From NCBI GenBank assembly GCA_947632605.1, contig CANRPX010000011.1, forward strand, positions 1-46,855: a DNA stretch of 46,855 nucleotides, given 5' to 3'. A program made the translations under genes and the position numbers. Positions 25,423 through 35,432 of this stretch are shown here, piece by piece (position 1 is the stretch's first letter; each line of letters begins with the position of its first letter). The notes under the pieces were generated by a model. It was not told the origin of the DNA and made no database searches. It saw nothing but the letters and a program-made list of their open reading frames with translations. Origin of the DNA: an uncultured Clostridia bacterium (GTDB taxonomy: Bacteria; Bacillota; Clostridia; TANB77; CAG-508).

Positions 25423-27799
25423 ATTTTGAAATTATTTTATATTTTCCAGATTCTAAATATAGATATATATATTTAGAATCTTCTTTCTCAAATTTTGCTA
25501 TTTTTGAATTTGTTTGACTACCATCAATAAAAATTTTTGTATTATTTATATTTATATTAAACTTATCAGAAACTTTTTCTATTGCAACCAAAGTTTTAGA
25601 TGGTGTAGAAATTTCTAAATTAATTTCATTTTCTGACTTGGTTGCATTTAAACTTATAGTTCCTTGAAGAGTTTGTATAGAAGCAGATATTTTATTTAAA
25701 CTAGCAAAATTAGGTTTTATCAAAATTTCAGAAAAGCCAGGTTTTAATGGTGTGATGCCTGCGAAATATTTAGACATTATAATTAGTGGAGAACCTGCCC
25801 AAGCATGATTTTTAGTTCCAACACTTCCATCCCAATATTCCCAAAGTGTAGAAGAGTCGCTTTCTATCATATCTTTATATCTAAATTTCATTCTAGATAT
25901 TACATCTTCTCCTTTATTCATTTCACATAATGCTTCTAATACATATTTTTCCATTAAAACAGAATTATCAAAATCATTAATTAAAACAGAATATATACTT
26001 TCATACTTTGATTCATCTGCTATTCCTGATAAAACTGCTAAAGCATTTGCTCTATTATCATATCCATTAAAATCTTTAGATTTATATCCAGTTCCATCCC
26101 AAAATTCTTCATTTATTCCTTTATATAATCTATCTAATTTTTCTTGATAAATACTAACATCATCATTATATCCTAAAGTAGAAGCAATATCAGATACATT
26201 TTTTAATGCATAGTAATACCACATATTATCTAAAAGACCTGAATCAGTAACACCTTGAGAATCATACCAATTCATAAGATTATAATAATAATTACCAGTT
26301 CCACAAACAAGATTATTATCAGTAATTGTCCATACATTTAGATATTCTTTAATATTAGGATAAACCATTTTTAGAAAATCTTCATTTCCAGTAAATTTAT
26401 AATATGTATTCATTGAAGGTATTGATAACAAATTTTGAATAGGAAGATGAAGAGAAGAATAGCTAGATGGGGTAACAGTAGGAAAAATATTTTCATGTTT
26501 CCAACCAATAAGCATTTTTATACATTTTTCATATAAATCATTTGCAGATAAATCTAAACCATATAAAGCTTCTTCCATAGAAACACTAGCATCTGCAATC
26601 CATAATGCTCTTTCTCTATCTGGACAATCCATATATGTATCTCTCATATTAATATATAGAGTTCTATTTGCTTTTTTCCATAAAATATTAAGATTATCAT
26701 CATTACATTCAAAATTTCCGCTTAATTTAACATCATATCCAGTTTCTCTATATCCAAGTTCTAAAATTTTTACTCCTTTTGGAATATAGTAATATATTTT
26801 ATCACCATTAATCCAATTAGGAGACTCAAAAGACTGTTCACCATTTTTTGTAATGTATGAGATTTTACCATAAAAAGCGGTATTATCTAAATTTTTATCA
26901 TTAGAAACAATAATTTTTTCATTAGAATTTGAACTAATTTTAAAATATGGAACTAATTGCATATTGTAATCTAATTTCATTTCTAATAAAGTATCTTCTT
27001 CAAAAGTTTTGTTTTCATAGTCTTTTGAATTAACATATTTTTTTATATCAGAGTATTTAAAAAATGGAATATCTCTTTTTATTAATTCGCCCCAAGGCAA
27101 ATCATTTGCACTTCCATAACAATAAGCATTGCTCCAAGAAGTGTCATCAAAATTTTTATCTGTCCAACCATTTAGCTCTAAATTAGAATCATAAAAAATA
27201 TTAGCTTCGCTTAATCTACCATTTTTTAGATTATTATCATTTATAAAAGAAGGACTTTTAATTGCTTTCCAAGATTCATCACTTACAAGTAAAGTATTTC
27301 CAATTTGTGCTTCAAATAATAAAGCACCTTTTCCAGAATCAATATGAGAAAATCCATCTTTTCCAAAATAACATACTAAAATTGAAATATTATTTTCACC
27401 TTTTTGTAAGTAATTTTCGATATTAATTTCATCATAATAAATTGAATTTTCTTTTTCACCACGTTTTAACTCGCCATCACGAACTACAATATTTCCATTT
27501 ATGTATAACCAATATTTTGAATCAGCTGCTATTAATGCTGTTGCACTTTTTATATCTCTTTTATTTTCTATATTAAAATTTTTTCTAAAATATACCCATG
27601 AATTTCTGCTAGGATTTGGATTATCTTCATCTTCTTGTGTTTTGTCAAAAACATTTCCATCATTTATCCATATATATTTTGCTGAATTATCAAAAGTTTT
27701 AATAATAGTATTATTACTGTTAATTCTATTAAAATAAATTAATAATATAACTATAAAAATAATTATTGGAATTATTATAAATAATATTTTTTTATTCAT
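25421..27799 (-). CDS. Membrane-anchored GH78-like glycosidase (alpha-L-rhamnosidase family)
   Basis: A 792-residue protein with an N-terminal membrane anchor (about 5-24), lectin-like beta-sandwich regions (about 35-370) and an (alpha/alpha)6 barrel. The barrel carries the GH78 signature MDCPDRERALWIADASVS. The C-terminal part has WEYWDGSVGTKNHAW and AGITPLKPGFSEILIKP, as in bacterial rhamnosidases. It probably removes terminal rhamnose or a similar sugar from plant or host glycans outside the cell. The substrate is uncertain because GH78-like proteins vary. It is a single gene with a weak ribosome binding site. Confidence 0.82.
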   Translation of the reverse strand: MNKKILFIIIPIIIFIVILLIYFNRINSNNTIIKTFDNSAKYIWINDGNVFDKTQEDEDNPNPSRNSWVYFRKNFNIENKRDIKSATALIAADSKYWLYINGNIVVRDGELKRGEKENSIYYDEINIENYLQKGENNISILVCYFGKDGFSHIDSGKGALLFEAQIGNTLLVSDESWKAIKSPSFINDNNLKNGRLSEANIFYDSNLELNGWTDKNFDDTSWSNAYCYGSANDLPWGELIKRDIPFFKYSDIKKYVNSKDYENKTFEEDTLLEMKLDYNMQLVPYFKISSNSNEKIIVSNDKNLDNTAFYGKISYITKNGEQSFESPNWINGDKIYYYIPKGVKILELGYRETGYDVKLSGNFECNDDNLNILWKKANRTLYINMRDTYMDCPDRERALWIADASVSMEEALYGLDLSANDLYEKCIKMLIGWKHENIFPTVTPSSYSSLHLPIQNLLSIPSMNTYYKFTGNEDFLKMVYPNIKEYLNVWTITDNNLVCGTGNYYYNLMNWYDSQGVTDSGLLDNMWYYYALKNVSDIASTLGYNDDVSIYQEKLDRLYKGINEEFWDGTGYKSKDFNGYDNRANALAVLSGIADESKYESIYSVLINDFDNSVLMEKYVLEALCEMNKGEDVISRMKFRYKDMIESDSSTLWEYWDGSVGTKNHAWAGSPLIIMSKYFAGITPLKPGFSEILIKPNFASLNKISASIQTLQGTISLNATKSENEINLEISTPSKTLVAIEKVSDKFNININNTKIFIDGSQTNSKIAKFEKEDSKYIYLYLESGKYKIISK

Positions 27800-27938
27800 C
27801 TAAAGTATCCTTATGATAAATATTTAGATTTTTAGTAGGGAAAAATCTATAAACCAAAAACAAATATATTTTATCATTTGTAAGTTATACTTTCAAGGTA
27901 AAGTAAAAGTTTTAAAAACTTAAAAGAGATTATATACC

Positions 27939-27967
27939 TTGTATTTTTTATGAAAAAATGGTAAAAT
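27939..27967 (+). promoter_or_regulatory. Promoter of uvrB
   Basis: TTGTAT and TAAAAT with a 17-base spacer, about 43 bases before the uvrB start. No clear LexA (GAAC-N4-GTTC) box was found. Confidence 0.55.
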
Positions 27968-28009
27968 ACAAAAGATATCAATATTTAAATCGGTCACAAA
28001 GGAGAAGAA

Positions 28010-29965
28010 ATGTTTAAACTAGTATCAGAATATAAACCAACTGGTGACCAACCAGAAGCAATTGAATATTTGAGTAATGGAATTAAAGAAGGAAAAAAGT
28101 TTCAAACACTTCTTGGTGTTACAGGTTCTGGAAAAACTTTTACAATGGCAAATGTAATTGAAAAAGTCCAAAAACCAACATTAGTTTTAGCACACAATAA
28201 AACATTAGCTGGACAATTATATTCAGAATTTAAAGAATTTTTTCCAGAAAATAATGTAGAATATTTTGTTTCTTATTATGACTATTATCAACCAGAAGCA
28301 TATATAGCCTCTTCAGATACATATATTGAAAAAGATGCTTCTATTAATGATGAAATAGATAAACTTCGTCACTCAGCAACTGCATCTTTATTTGAAACAA
28401 GAGATGTAATTATTGTAGCATCTGTGTCTTGCATATATGGATTAGGAGACCCAATTGATTATGAAAATATGATAGTATCACTTCGTCCTGGTATGGAAAG
28501 AGACAGAAATGAAATAATGAGAAAATTAGTCAATATGCAATATACAAGAAATGAAATGGACTTTAAAAGAGGAACTTTTAGAGCTAAAGGAGATATTTTA
28601 GAGATTTTCCCATCAAATAGAGAAGAAACAGCTATAAGAGTAGAATTTTGGGGAGATGAAATAGAAAAAATTTCAGAAATAAACCCACTTACTGGAAAAT
28701 CAGTAGCTGTTAGAGAACATGTTATGATATATCCAAATTCTCATTATGTAACAAGTAAAGATAAACTTGAAAGAGCATTAGAAACAATAGAAGAAGAGAT
28801 GGAGGAGAGAGTAGAGTATTTTACTAAAAATAAAAAATTAATTGAAGCACAACGTATTGAAGAAAGAACAAATTTTGATATTGAAATGCTTAAGGAAACC
28901 GGATTTTGTCAAGGAATAGAAAACTATTCTAGACATATTAGTGGTAGAAAACCAGGAAGCCCACCATATACCTTATTTGATTATTTTCCAGATGATTTTC
29001 TTTTATTAATAGATGAATCACATGCTACAATACCACAAGTTAGAGCTATGTATAATGGAGATAGGGCTAGAAAAGAATCATTGGTTGAATATGGATTTAG
29101 ACTTCCTTCAGCATTTGATAATAGACCTCTTAAATTCGAGGAATTTGAACAAAGAATAAATCAATGTATTTTTGTTAGTGCAACACCTGCTGATTATGAA
29201 AAAGAACATAGCAAAGGTAATGTTGTAGAACAAATTATTCGTCCAACAGGACTTTTAGATCCAAAAATAGAAGTAAAACCTACTGAAAATCAAATTGATG
29301 ATTTAATGGAACAAATAGATAAACAAGTAGAAAAAGGTGATAGAGTTTTAGTAACTACTCTTACTAAAAAGATGGCAGAAGATTTAACAGCATACTTAAG
29401 AAATGCTGGTATTAGAGTTCGTTATATGCATTCAGATATTAAAGCATTAGAGAGAATGGAAATAATTAGAGATTTACGTATAGGAGAATTTGATGTATTA
29501 GTTGGTATTAACCTTTTAAGAGAAGGATTAGATATTCCAGAAGTTTCTTTAGTTGCAATTTTAGATGCAGATAAAGAAGGATTTTTACGTTCAGAACGTT
29601 CTTTAATTCAAACAATTGGACGTGCTGCTAGAAATACAGAAGGAAGAGTTATCATGTATGCAGATGAACTTACGGAATCAATGGAAAAAGCTATCTCTGA
29701 AACAAATAGAAGAAGAGCCTTACAAGAAGAATATAATAAAAAGCATAATATTACACCACAAACTATTAGAAAATCAGTTCGTGATACAATTAAAGCAACT
29801 CTTGTTGAAGACATACAAAGCAAATATGATATTGATGAAAATGAAAGCATTGAAGATATTATTGCAAAATTAACTGATGAAATGCTTATGTTTGCTAGAA
29901 AAATGGAGTTTGAAAAAGCAGCAGAACTAAGAGATAAAATTAAAGAGTTAGAAAAATATAAATAA
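28010..29965 (+). CDS. uvrB: Excinuclease ABC subunit B
   Basis: UvrB is the damage-verifying helicase-like subunit of nucleotide excision repair. Walker A is [14 protein letters not shown], and the beta-hairpin region follows ([17 protein letters not shown]). Helicase motifs include [28 protein letters not shown] and QTIGRAARN, and the C-terminal UVR motif is [20 protein letters not shown]. The length, 651 aa, is normal. Its usual partner uvrA lies 5.7 kb downstream, with the HipA-like cassette and purC between them. In many firmicutes uvrB and uvrA are adjacent, so those genes look like insertions between them. Confidence 0.97.
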   Translation: MFKLVSEYKPTGDQPEAIEYLSNGIKEGKKFQTLLGVTGSGKTFTMANVIEKVQKPTLVLAHNKTLAGQLYSEFKEFFPENNVEYFVSYYDYYQPEAYIASSDTYIEKDASINDEIDKLRHSATASLFETRDVIIVASVSCIYGLGDPIDYENMIVSLRPGMERDRNEIMRKLVNMQYTRNEMDFKRGTFRAKGDILEIFPSNREETAIRVEFWGDEIEKISEINPLTGKSVAVREHVMIYPNSHYVTSKDKLERALETIEEEMEERVEYFTKNKKLIEAQRIEERTNFDIEMLKETGFCQGIENYSRHISGRKPGSPPYTLFDYFPDDFLLLIDESHATIPQVRAMYNGDRARKESLVEYGFRLPSAFDNRPLKFEEFEQRINQCIFVSATPADYEKEHSKGNVVEQIIRPTGLLDPKIEVKPTENQIDDLMEQIDKQVEKGDRVLVTTLTKKMAEDLTAYLRNAGIRVRYMHSDIKALERMEIIRDLRIGEFDVLVGINLLREGLDIPEVSLVAILDADKEGFLRSERSLIQTIGRAARNTEGRVIMYADELTESMEKAISETNRRRALQEEYNKKHNITPQTIRKSVRDTIKATLVEDIQSKYDIDENESIEDIIAKLTDEMLMFARKMEFEKAAELRDKIKELEKYK

Positions 29966-29975
29966 AATTTATTTT

Positions 29976-30005
29976 AAAAAGTGTATTATATTAAATACAC
30001 TTTTT
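29976..30005 (+). terminator. Intrinsic terminator after uvrB
   Basis: A 12-bp stem (AAAAAGTGTATT and complement) with a short loop ends in T. Confidence 0.85.
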
Positions 30006-30029
30006 AATTTACATAATTTTCCAAAAGGC

Positions 30030-30058
30030 TTGCAAAAACAAGCTATTTTTGGTATAAT
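30030..30058 (+). promoter_or_regulatory. Promoter of the HipA-like cassette
   Basis: TTGCAA and TATAAT with a 17-base spacer, 49 bases before the first start codon. This is the only promoter seen for the four genes. Confidence 0.7.
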
Positions 30059-30107
30059 ATAACTACTTTTGTTAAACACTTTAAAATTATAAAAAAGTGA
30101 GGAAAAA

Positions 30108-30572
30108 ATGGAAAATTTAGATCCTAATGGTGATATTAGAGTTTTAACAGTAAAATGGAAAGATTTTATTATTGGTTATCTAATGCAAGAAAAAGGAACA
30201 GGCTATTATTTTAAATATGATGCAGAAGGACTTAAAGAAGCAAGAAGAAATGGATATTCTTATTTAGTTGGTTTTAAGGATAGTAGAAAAGTATATGCTT
30301 CAAAAGAATTATTTCCAACTTTTAAATCTAGAGTACCAAGTAGACAAAGAAGAGATATATCAGATAAACTAAATTTCTTTGGTATGAAAGAATATGATGA
30401 ATTTGATTATTTAGTTGCTTCAAAAGGTGCGTTACATACAGATTTAATCACTTTAGAAGAAGATTTTAATCCTAGAAGAATGGGAAACAAAGATTTTAGA
30501 AGAAGAGCTTTACAAAATGGAAAGAAACCAAGAAAAGTTGATTCTCTAAAAGAAGTAAACGAAAGAGAGTAA
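30108..30572 (+). CDS. HipA N-terminal-domain-like (HipS-like) protein
   Basis: A 154-residue soluble protein. Its first 110 residues resemble the separate N-terminal subdomain of HipA kinases: a small beta-sheet start (VKWKDFIIGYL), YYFKYDAEGL, a LFPTFKSRVPS segment and FGMKEYDEFDYLVASKGAL. In three-part HipBST toxin-antitoxin systems this subdomain is a separate protein (HipS) that regulates the kinase. The C-terminus is basic. The kinase itself is the third gene here. The match is by motif pattern, not alignment. GTGAGG precedes the ATG. Confidence 0.6.
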   Translation: MENLDPNGDIRVLTVKWKDFIIGYLMQEKGTGYYFKYDAEGLKEARRNGYSYLVGFKDSRKVYASKELFPTFKSRVPSRQRRDISDKLNFFGMKEYDEFDYLVASKGALHTDLITLEEDFNPRRMGNKDFRRRALQNGKKPRKVDSLKEVNERE

Positions 30573-30577
30573 ACAAA

Positions 30578-31342
30578 ATGGAAAATAGCTATGACAAATT
30601 ATATGTAAATATTTCAGATAAAGAATTTGAACATTCAACTTATGATGAAACAAAACCATCTCCTTTTGGTTATAAACCAACAACAGGTTTTTGGTTTTCA
30701 TTACCATCTGATGATCCTGATTATTTTTCTAAATGGGATGAAGTATATAAAATTGTAGATAAGAAAAATAGATATGTTACTACTGCTAAAATAAAGCCAA
30801 CTACATATATTCTTAATCCAGAAGAAGATGAGATTATTTTAGAGGGATTTCAAGAATTTGTAAAAAAGTCTAAAACTCAATTATCAGTAGGTCAAAAACG
30901 AAGATTACTAGTTGAATTAATAAAACAAAAAAAGAATTTACCAGACATAGAACATATTATTTGTCAAATTGATACAAATAAAGATATTACAGTAATGGAA
31001 AGAATTTTTGGTGGATATAGATTTGGAGAAGAAAATTCAGATGACGTTTATAGTCATTTGCAACAAAGAGTTAGAGATGCATTTCAAGAAAACTTTTCTG
31101 GTGTAGAAGTTACAGGATATGCTTTAGATTTAGAAGATGGATTTGGTGCTGGTATTTATGAAGCAGAAGTTTATATGAGAATGAGAGATAAAAAGTATAC
31201 TGGCGATCTTGGAACTTGGGAATTTCATTCGCTTGATGTATTTGATACAGATTGTGTAGATGTTATAAAAAAAGAAAAAATAGATGATAAGACTATTAAA
31301 AAAAGAGAAGAAGATTTAGGCGAACTTTCTTTTGATTATTAA
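30578..31342 (+). CDS. Uncharacterised protein of the HipA-like cassette
   Basis: A 254-residue soluble acidic protein, family not recognised. It starts five bases after the previous stop, and its binding site lies inside that gene. Aromatic-rich patches (TGFWFSLPSDDPDYF) precede a lysine-rich middle (KKSKTQLSVGQKRRLL), and the C-terminus is charged. No enzyme motif, membrane helix or DNA-binding helix-turn-helix is visible. Its fixed position between the HipS-like protein and the kinase suggests a part in the same complex, as regulator, target or immunity factor. Confidence 0.75.
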   Translation: MENSYDKLYVNISDKEFEHSTYDETKPSPFGYKPTTGFWFSLPSDDPDYFSKWDEVYKIVDKKNRYVTTAKIKPTTYILNPEEDEIILEGFQEFVKKSKTQLSVGQKRRLLVELIKQKKNLPDIEHIICQIDTNKDITVMERIFGGYRFGEENSDDVYSHLQQRVRDAFQENFSGVEVTGYALDLEDGFGAGIYEAEVYMRMRDKKYTGDLGTWEFHSLDVFDTDCVDVIKKEKIDDKTIKKREEDLGELSFDY

Positions 31343-31356
31343 ATAGAGGAAAATAT

Positions 31357-33510
31357 ATGTTTGTTAGAAGAGATGTAACAGATGCTCCAATTATTCATTC
31401 TGAAGATAGAGGTGTAAATACTAAGGAATGGATAGAAGTAGATGGAAGGGAAGCATTATTTAAAGAAACACAAGTTAAAGAAGATAGTGGTGACTCTACT
31501 TATGCAGATTATGCAGAAAGCATAGTTTCTGATATATGTAGAGTTTTAGGCGTTCCTTGCGCTGATGTAGATTTAGTTGTTAAAGATGGCAAAATTGGAT
31601 GCTTAAGTTATAATTTCTGCGATCCAGTTAATGAAGAATTAATAAGTATTGGAAATGTTATTCAAAATACAAGATTACATTTTGATTCAAAATCAATGAT
31701 TGATACCGCAACAAAAGAATGTTACGGAATATCAATGATATTAGAAGGTTTAGAATCAATTTCTAGAAATAGAACTCAATTTTCAGAAGCTAGAAGAAGA
31801 CTACTTATTGATATACTTACAGATTCTTTAGTAGATCATTATGATAGAAATCCTTCAAATTTATCTGTTATATCAACTATTGGAGGAATACATCTTTCAC
31901 CAAAATATGATAATGGTACATCACTTAGTATTTCTGTACCAGAATTTGCATTACAAAAACATTTGTCTCCAGAATACACAGAACGCCAAAATCAAATAAA
32001 TCTTAGAGACAATGTTCACTCTAAAATAGGATATTTAGGAAAAAAATTTGTTAAATATCCTGAATTAGAAACATATATTTTTAATTATTATTTTGATGAT
32101 GTAAAAGATTTTGTATCTGGCTTAGGTGAAAAGCTTACAGATGAAAAAATAGATGAAATATTGTCACAAGAAAAATATCAAGATTTACCTGAAGTTCATA
32201 AAAAAATCATTGCTGCAAAATTAAGAACAAATAGAGATATGATGCAAGAAAGATTTAGAACAGTATCAAAAAAGAATATTATAGATAGAATAATATATAG
32301 CAAAGCAGCTAAATCTAATTTCTTAAAAGCTGTTGAAAAAGGAACAATTCAAGAAATTATTCCAGAATATTCTTCTTGTATTGGTGTTAAAGATGAAGAT
32401 ACAGATTATTCAGAAACTTTAGATAGTCAAATACCAGAAAAAATTCAAACAATAGTGGATATTGAAGGATTAGCAAGATATTTTGGAGTTCCAATAGACA
32501 TATTATCTAAAAGAGAAAAAAGTTTATTAAAATGGAATACAATAATTGAAAATTTGCAAAAAGCAAATAAAGGAAGAAATGTTTTAGAAGAAATTACTGG
32601 AAGATTAGGATTTTTACCAGATGATATAAAACTTATGAAATGCATTATAAAAGATAAATTTAAAGATGAATTTGATGTTTTAGAAGCAAGAGACATTATA
32701 TACGGAAAAAATGGTATTGGAGAAGAAAATATCAATTTATACATAGCAAAGAAATTTGTAGATGCAGCTGTTATGAGAAAAGATATAAGAGATGAAAGAA
32801 TAGAATCTCTTAAAAACTTTATAAGAACAATGAGAGAAGCTGTTGAATTAGAACATATATCTAAAGAAAAAACTTGTATTAAAACAAGAGCTTTACAAAA
32901 AATGGGATTAACTGATGAAAGAGATATTGTAGCTGTACATTTTGCAGTTGCGAAAGCTTATAGAGAAAACCCAAGAATTACAAATTCTGAAATGACAAGA
33001 ATTGCAAATAGCTTAGTAGTAAGTAAATTACAAGATTATAAAGAAGAGATTCTTCCAGGAGTATTTGCTGATAAAAGTGATGTAGAAGAAGTAAGAAGAC
33101 ACACACATAAATTAAAGGATGGTAAAACTTTAGTACTATTCAAGAAAAATACAAGATTAAGCAAATTAGCTATGAGAATGGGAACAGATTATTTTGGACA
33201 AATAATTGATCATCCATCTGGAAATGGTGTAACTGCATATTTTGTTGGAAAAAAAGGATTAGATTTTCCTGAAGGTTTTACAAGTTATGCAGAGAGTTTT
33301 CAAAAGAAATATGAAGGTTCTTTTAAACCTGATTCAATAAAATTTAAAAAAGCTGATTCTTCAAAAGCTGTTGCTTGTTTTATTATTAGTAATAAGCCAG
33401 ATGAAAATGCTAGAATTCCTGATGTTACAACTGAAAAATTTGAAGAACAAGTTTTAAAATTATTTGGTGGAAGAACTAAGGAAAAAGAGCAACAAATATA
33501 TGATGATTAG
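31357..33510 (+). CDS. HipA-like Ser/Thr kinase with a long uncharacterised C-terminal region
   Basis: A 717-residue protein. Residues 25-240 fit the HipA/PI3K-like kinase fold: Lys36 in ALFKET as the likely ATP lysine, YAESIVSDICRVLGVP, a beta-strand stretch GCLSYNF, the catalytic loop DHYDRNPSNLS (Asp163 and Asn168, spaced five as in HipA), and the metal Asp185 in KYDNGTSL. HipA kinases phosphorylate tRNA synthetases or related targets and cause growth arrest. The remaining roughly 450 residues are much longer than in HipA and have no recognised domain. It follows the second cassette gene by 14 bases. Confidence 0.68.
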   Translation: MFVRRDVTDAPIIHSEDRGVNTKEWIEVDGREALFKETQVKEDSGDSTYADYAESIVSDICRVLGVPCADVDLVVKDGKIGCLSYNFCDPVNEELISIGNVIQNTRLHFDSKSMIDTATKECYGISMILEGLESISRNRTQFSEARRRLLIDILTDSLVDHYDRNPSNLSVISTIGGIHLSPKYDNGTSLSISVPEFALQKHLSPEYTERQNQINLRDNVHSKIGYLGKKFVKYPELETYIFNYYFDDVKDFVSGLGEKLTDEKIDEILSQEKYQDLPEVHKKIIAAKLRTNRDMMQERFRTVSKKNIIDRIIYSKAAKSNFLKAVEKGTIQEIIPEYSSCIGVKDEDTDYSETLDSQIPEKIQTIVDIEGLARYFGVPIDILSKREKSLLKWNTIIENLQKANKGRNVLEEITGRLGFLPDDIKLMKCIIKDKFKDEFDVLEARDIIYGKNGIGEENINLYIAKKFVDAAVMRKDIRDERIESLKNFIRTMREAVELEHISKEKTCIKTRALQKMGLTDERDIVAVHFAVAKAYRENPRITNSEMTRIANSLVVSKLQDYKEEILPGVFADKSDVEEVRRHTHKLKDGKTLVLFKKNTRLSKLAMRMGTDYFGQIIDHPSGNGVTAYFVGKKGLDFPEGFTSYAESFQKKYEGSFKPDSIKFKKADSSKAVACFIISNKPDENARIPDVTTEKFEEQVLKLFGGRTKEKEQQIYDD

Positions 33511-33524
33511 AAAGGATTTTACTT

Positions 33525-34208
33525 ATGAGAAAAATTAGAACAGATGAAATTTTAGAAAGAAAAGATTTTTTAAATTTAAATGATTCAGATTTTGATGAAC
33601 AAGTATTAAGATATTGTATTGAAAAATTATCTGAATATGAAATTGGTATATCAAAAATCGAATCTTTAACTGAATATCCAGTAAAGAAATATGAAATATT
33701 TAAAATAGATATTAAAAATGAAAGAATATTTATGTTAGATACTAATCTTATAAAATGCGATTATGATTTAGATTCCAGAGAATTATATTACTCAAGAGAA
33801 ATTACTCAAAAAATTTGTACTACCATGAAAAGACTATATGAAGATGCAATTATGGGAAATGATGAAATGGAAGTAATGTATCAAGATGAGATAAATAATT
33901 TAAAAGACCAAATAAAAAATCTAAAAGAACTTGATGAAGATGAATATAATTTTGATAGATTTACTTATAATTCATTAAAAGACACTGACTTTTTTGAAAA
34001 TTATAATGAGATGTTAGAAAATAAAAAAGATTTAAAAACAGAAAATGAAGCTTTAAAAGAAAAAGTAGAAAAATCTGAAAAAATGATATTAGATTTAAGT
34101 AACAAATTAAAAATATCACTTGATGATATAGAAAAAAATAGAAATGAATTAAAAGTAAAAAATAAAAGCTTAATTGAAAAATTGATAAGTAGAATAAAAA
34201 AATTGTAA
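33525..34208 (+). CDS. Uncharacterised coiled-coil protein of the HipA-like cassette
   Basis: A 227-residue acidic protein with a globular N-terminal part (about 1-110) and a long heptad-rich coiled coil (about 115-225) ending in a basic Arg-Ile-Lys-Lys-Leu tail. The family was not recognised. It follows the kinase by 14 bases with AAAGG upstream, so it is the last gene of the cassette. No membrane segment or helix-turn-helix is visible. An oligomerising or DNA-associated role is possible but speculative. Confidence 0.75.
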   Translation: MRKIRTDEILERKDFLNLNDSDFDEQVLRYCIEKLSEYEIGISKIESLTEYPVKKYEIFKIDIKNERIFMLDTNLIKCDYDLDSRELYYSREITQKICTTMKRLYEDAIMGNDEMEVMYQDEINNLKDQIKNLKELDEDEYNFDRFTYNSLKDTDFFENYNEMLENKKDLKTENEALKEKVEKSEKMILDLSNKLKISLDDIEKNRNELKVKNKSLIEKLISRIKKL

Positions 34209-34247
34209 AAAAAGACGGGGCGGCTTAACGTAAAGTTTGGCCGCCCC
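34207..34247 (-). terminator. GC-rich terminator of the purC unit
   Basis: A perfect 8-bp GC stem (GGGGCGGC with GCCGCCCC) and, read on the minus strand, seven T after it. It is by far the most GC-rich spot in the surrounding DNA and has the composition of purC, not of the native genes. It abuts the stop of the coiled-coil gene. Confidence 0.85.
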
Positions 34248-34297
34248 ATTTTGATGTGGAAAAAACTAAAGAAAATCACTTTTAAGACAGGTCCATT

Positions 34298-35335
34298 TTA
34301 ATCTTCACAATCCTTTTTAATAATCTCCAGAGCATCCTGCCATTCCAATGCAATTTGATCTGCAATGGAAGAAACAGATTCTCCAAAAAGACGTTCATAG
34401 ATGTTTGTATAGACACGGGAGAGCTCAGATAAAATTTCTGTTGGTACCTCAGGAGGTTCCGAATTTCCGTCCCATTTCAAAACATTGTAGATGTACCTGC
34501 GGATAAACTGCTTGTCCATACTCGGTTGAGGCTTTCCAACCTCATAGATTTCCGCATCCCAGAATCTACTGCTGTCTGGGGTAAATGCTTCGTCGATGAG
34601 AACGATTTGCCATTCATCATCGCTAAAGGGCTTTTTCATCAAACCAAATTCCAGCTTTGTATCTGCCAGAATGATGCCCTTTTTGAGGGCCAGATCGTGT
34701 GCATACTGATATGCCAGAAGAGAGAATCTCTTTACATTTGAGGCAATGGTATGTGCCCATTCACGAACGATGCAAGGATCAATGTTGCTGACATCAAAAG
34801 TGTTTGTGAGGAACTTATCCAAAACATCGATACTTTCACAAAAGTCGATGTTGCGGTCATGTTCACCAGGACCGGCTTTAGTTGATGGTGTGTAAATTGC
34901 TTCAGGAAGACGTTCAGATTCCTTAAGCCCAGCGGGTAATAAGTAGCCATACATAGTACCAGTTTCCTTGTAGGGATTCCAGCTTTTTGATTCGGGAATA
35001 TAATATCCACGAACGATGGCCTCTAAAGGAATAGGAATGCACTTCCATGCAACAATGCCCGTTCCAGAGAACGAATCGTCTAAACCGTACTGGAGCATCA
35101 CTTCAGCAGTAGATGTAACTAAGTGGTTTTCAACGATGCCTTCTTTTTCGAGAAGACGCATCCATTTCAAGGACATCTGGTTCAGAACCAGGCCCTTGTA
35201 CTTCACCAGCCCAGGAAAGACCCTGTCACCAACCGAGAACCGGTCTGTTCTGTTAAAGAACAAAACGCTGGGGAAGTGTTCGTCGCTGTAAATGTCGCAG
35301 ACTTTGCCTTTGTTTACAAGTTTCAAGTTGCTCAT
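34298..35335 (-). CDS. purC: SAICAR synthetase (phosphoribosylaminoimidazole-succinocarboxamide synthase), probably acquired
   Basis: PurC joins aspartate to CAIR with ATP, the eighth step of purine synthesis. The signatures are complete: NKGKVCDIY at the start, the TDRFS motif, EAIVRGYY, TPSTKAGPGEHD, ILADTKLEFGL and LIDEAFTPDSSRFW. From ATG 35335 it has 345 residues, near the length of the longer PurC forms. This start is chosen because AGAGGTG lies just before it; ATG 35356 has no binding site. The gene is clearly GC-richer than its neighbours, uses many G/C-ending codons, and has its own promoter and GC-rich terminator. No other purine gene is in the window. It contains the only in-frame CGG outside the frameshift sites, at the conserved Arg of TDRFS (35240-35242). 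Confidence 0.92.
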   Translation of the reverse strand: MSNLKLVNKGKVCDIYSDEHFPSVLFFNRTDRFSVGDRVFPGLVKYKGLVLNQMSLKWMRLLEKEGIVENHLVTSTAEVMLQYGLDDSFSGTGIVAWKCIPIPLEAIVRGYYIPESKSWNPYKETGTMYGYLLPAGLKESERLPEAIYTPSTKAGPGEHDRNIDFCESIDVLDKFLTNTFDVSNIDPCIVREWAHTIASNVKRFSLLAYQYAHDLALKKGIILADTKLEFGLMKKPFSDDEWQIVLIDEAFTPDSSRFWDAEIYEVGKPQPSMDKQFIRRYIYNVLKWDGNSEPPEVPTEILSELSRVYTNIYERLFGESVSSIADQIALEWQDALEIIKKDCED

Positions 35336-35432
35336 AGTGTTTAACACCTCTTTCATAGTTTTTTCCCAAAGTCTTTAACATTCATTATTAGTAATGCATT
35401 GTCAAAGAATGTTATAAAACTTGAGTAACAAG

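Noticed and set aside
35336..35356. ATG 35356 as the start of purC
   Set aside because: The AGAGGTG binding site lies downstream of it and fits ATG 35335, where the family N-terminus begins.
35336..35432. Purine riboswitch in the purC leader
   Set aside because: An inverted repeat is present, but the paired-loop core typical of purine aptamers could not be recognised.
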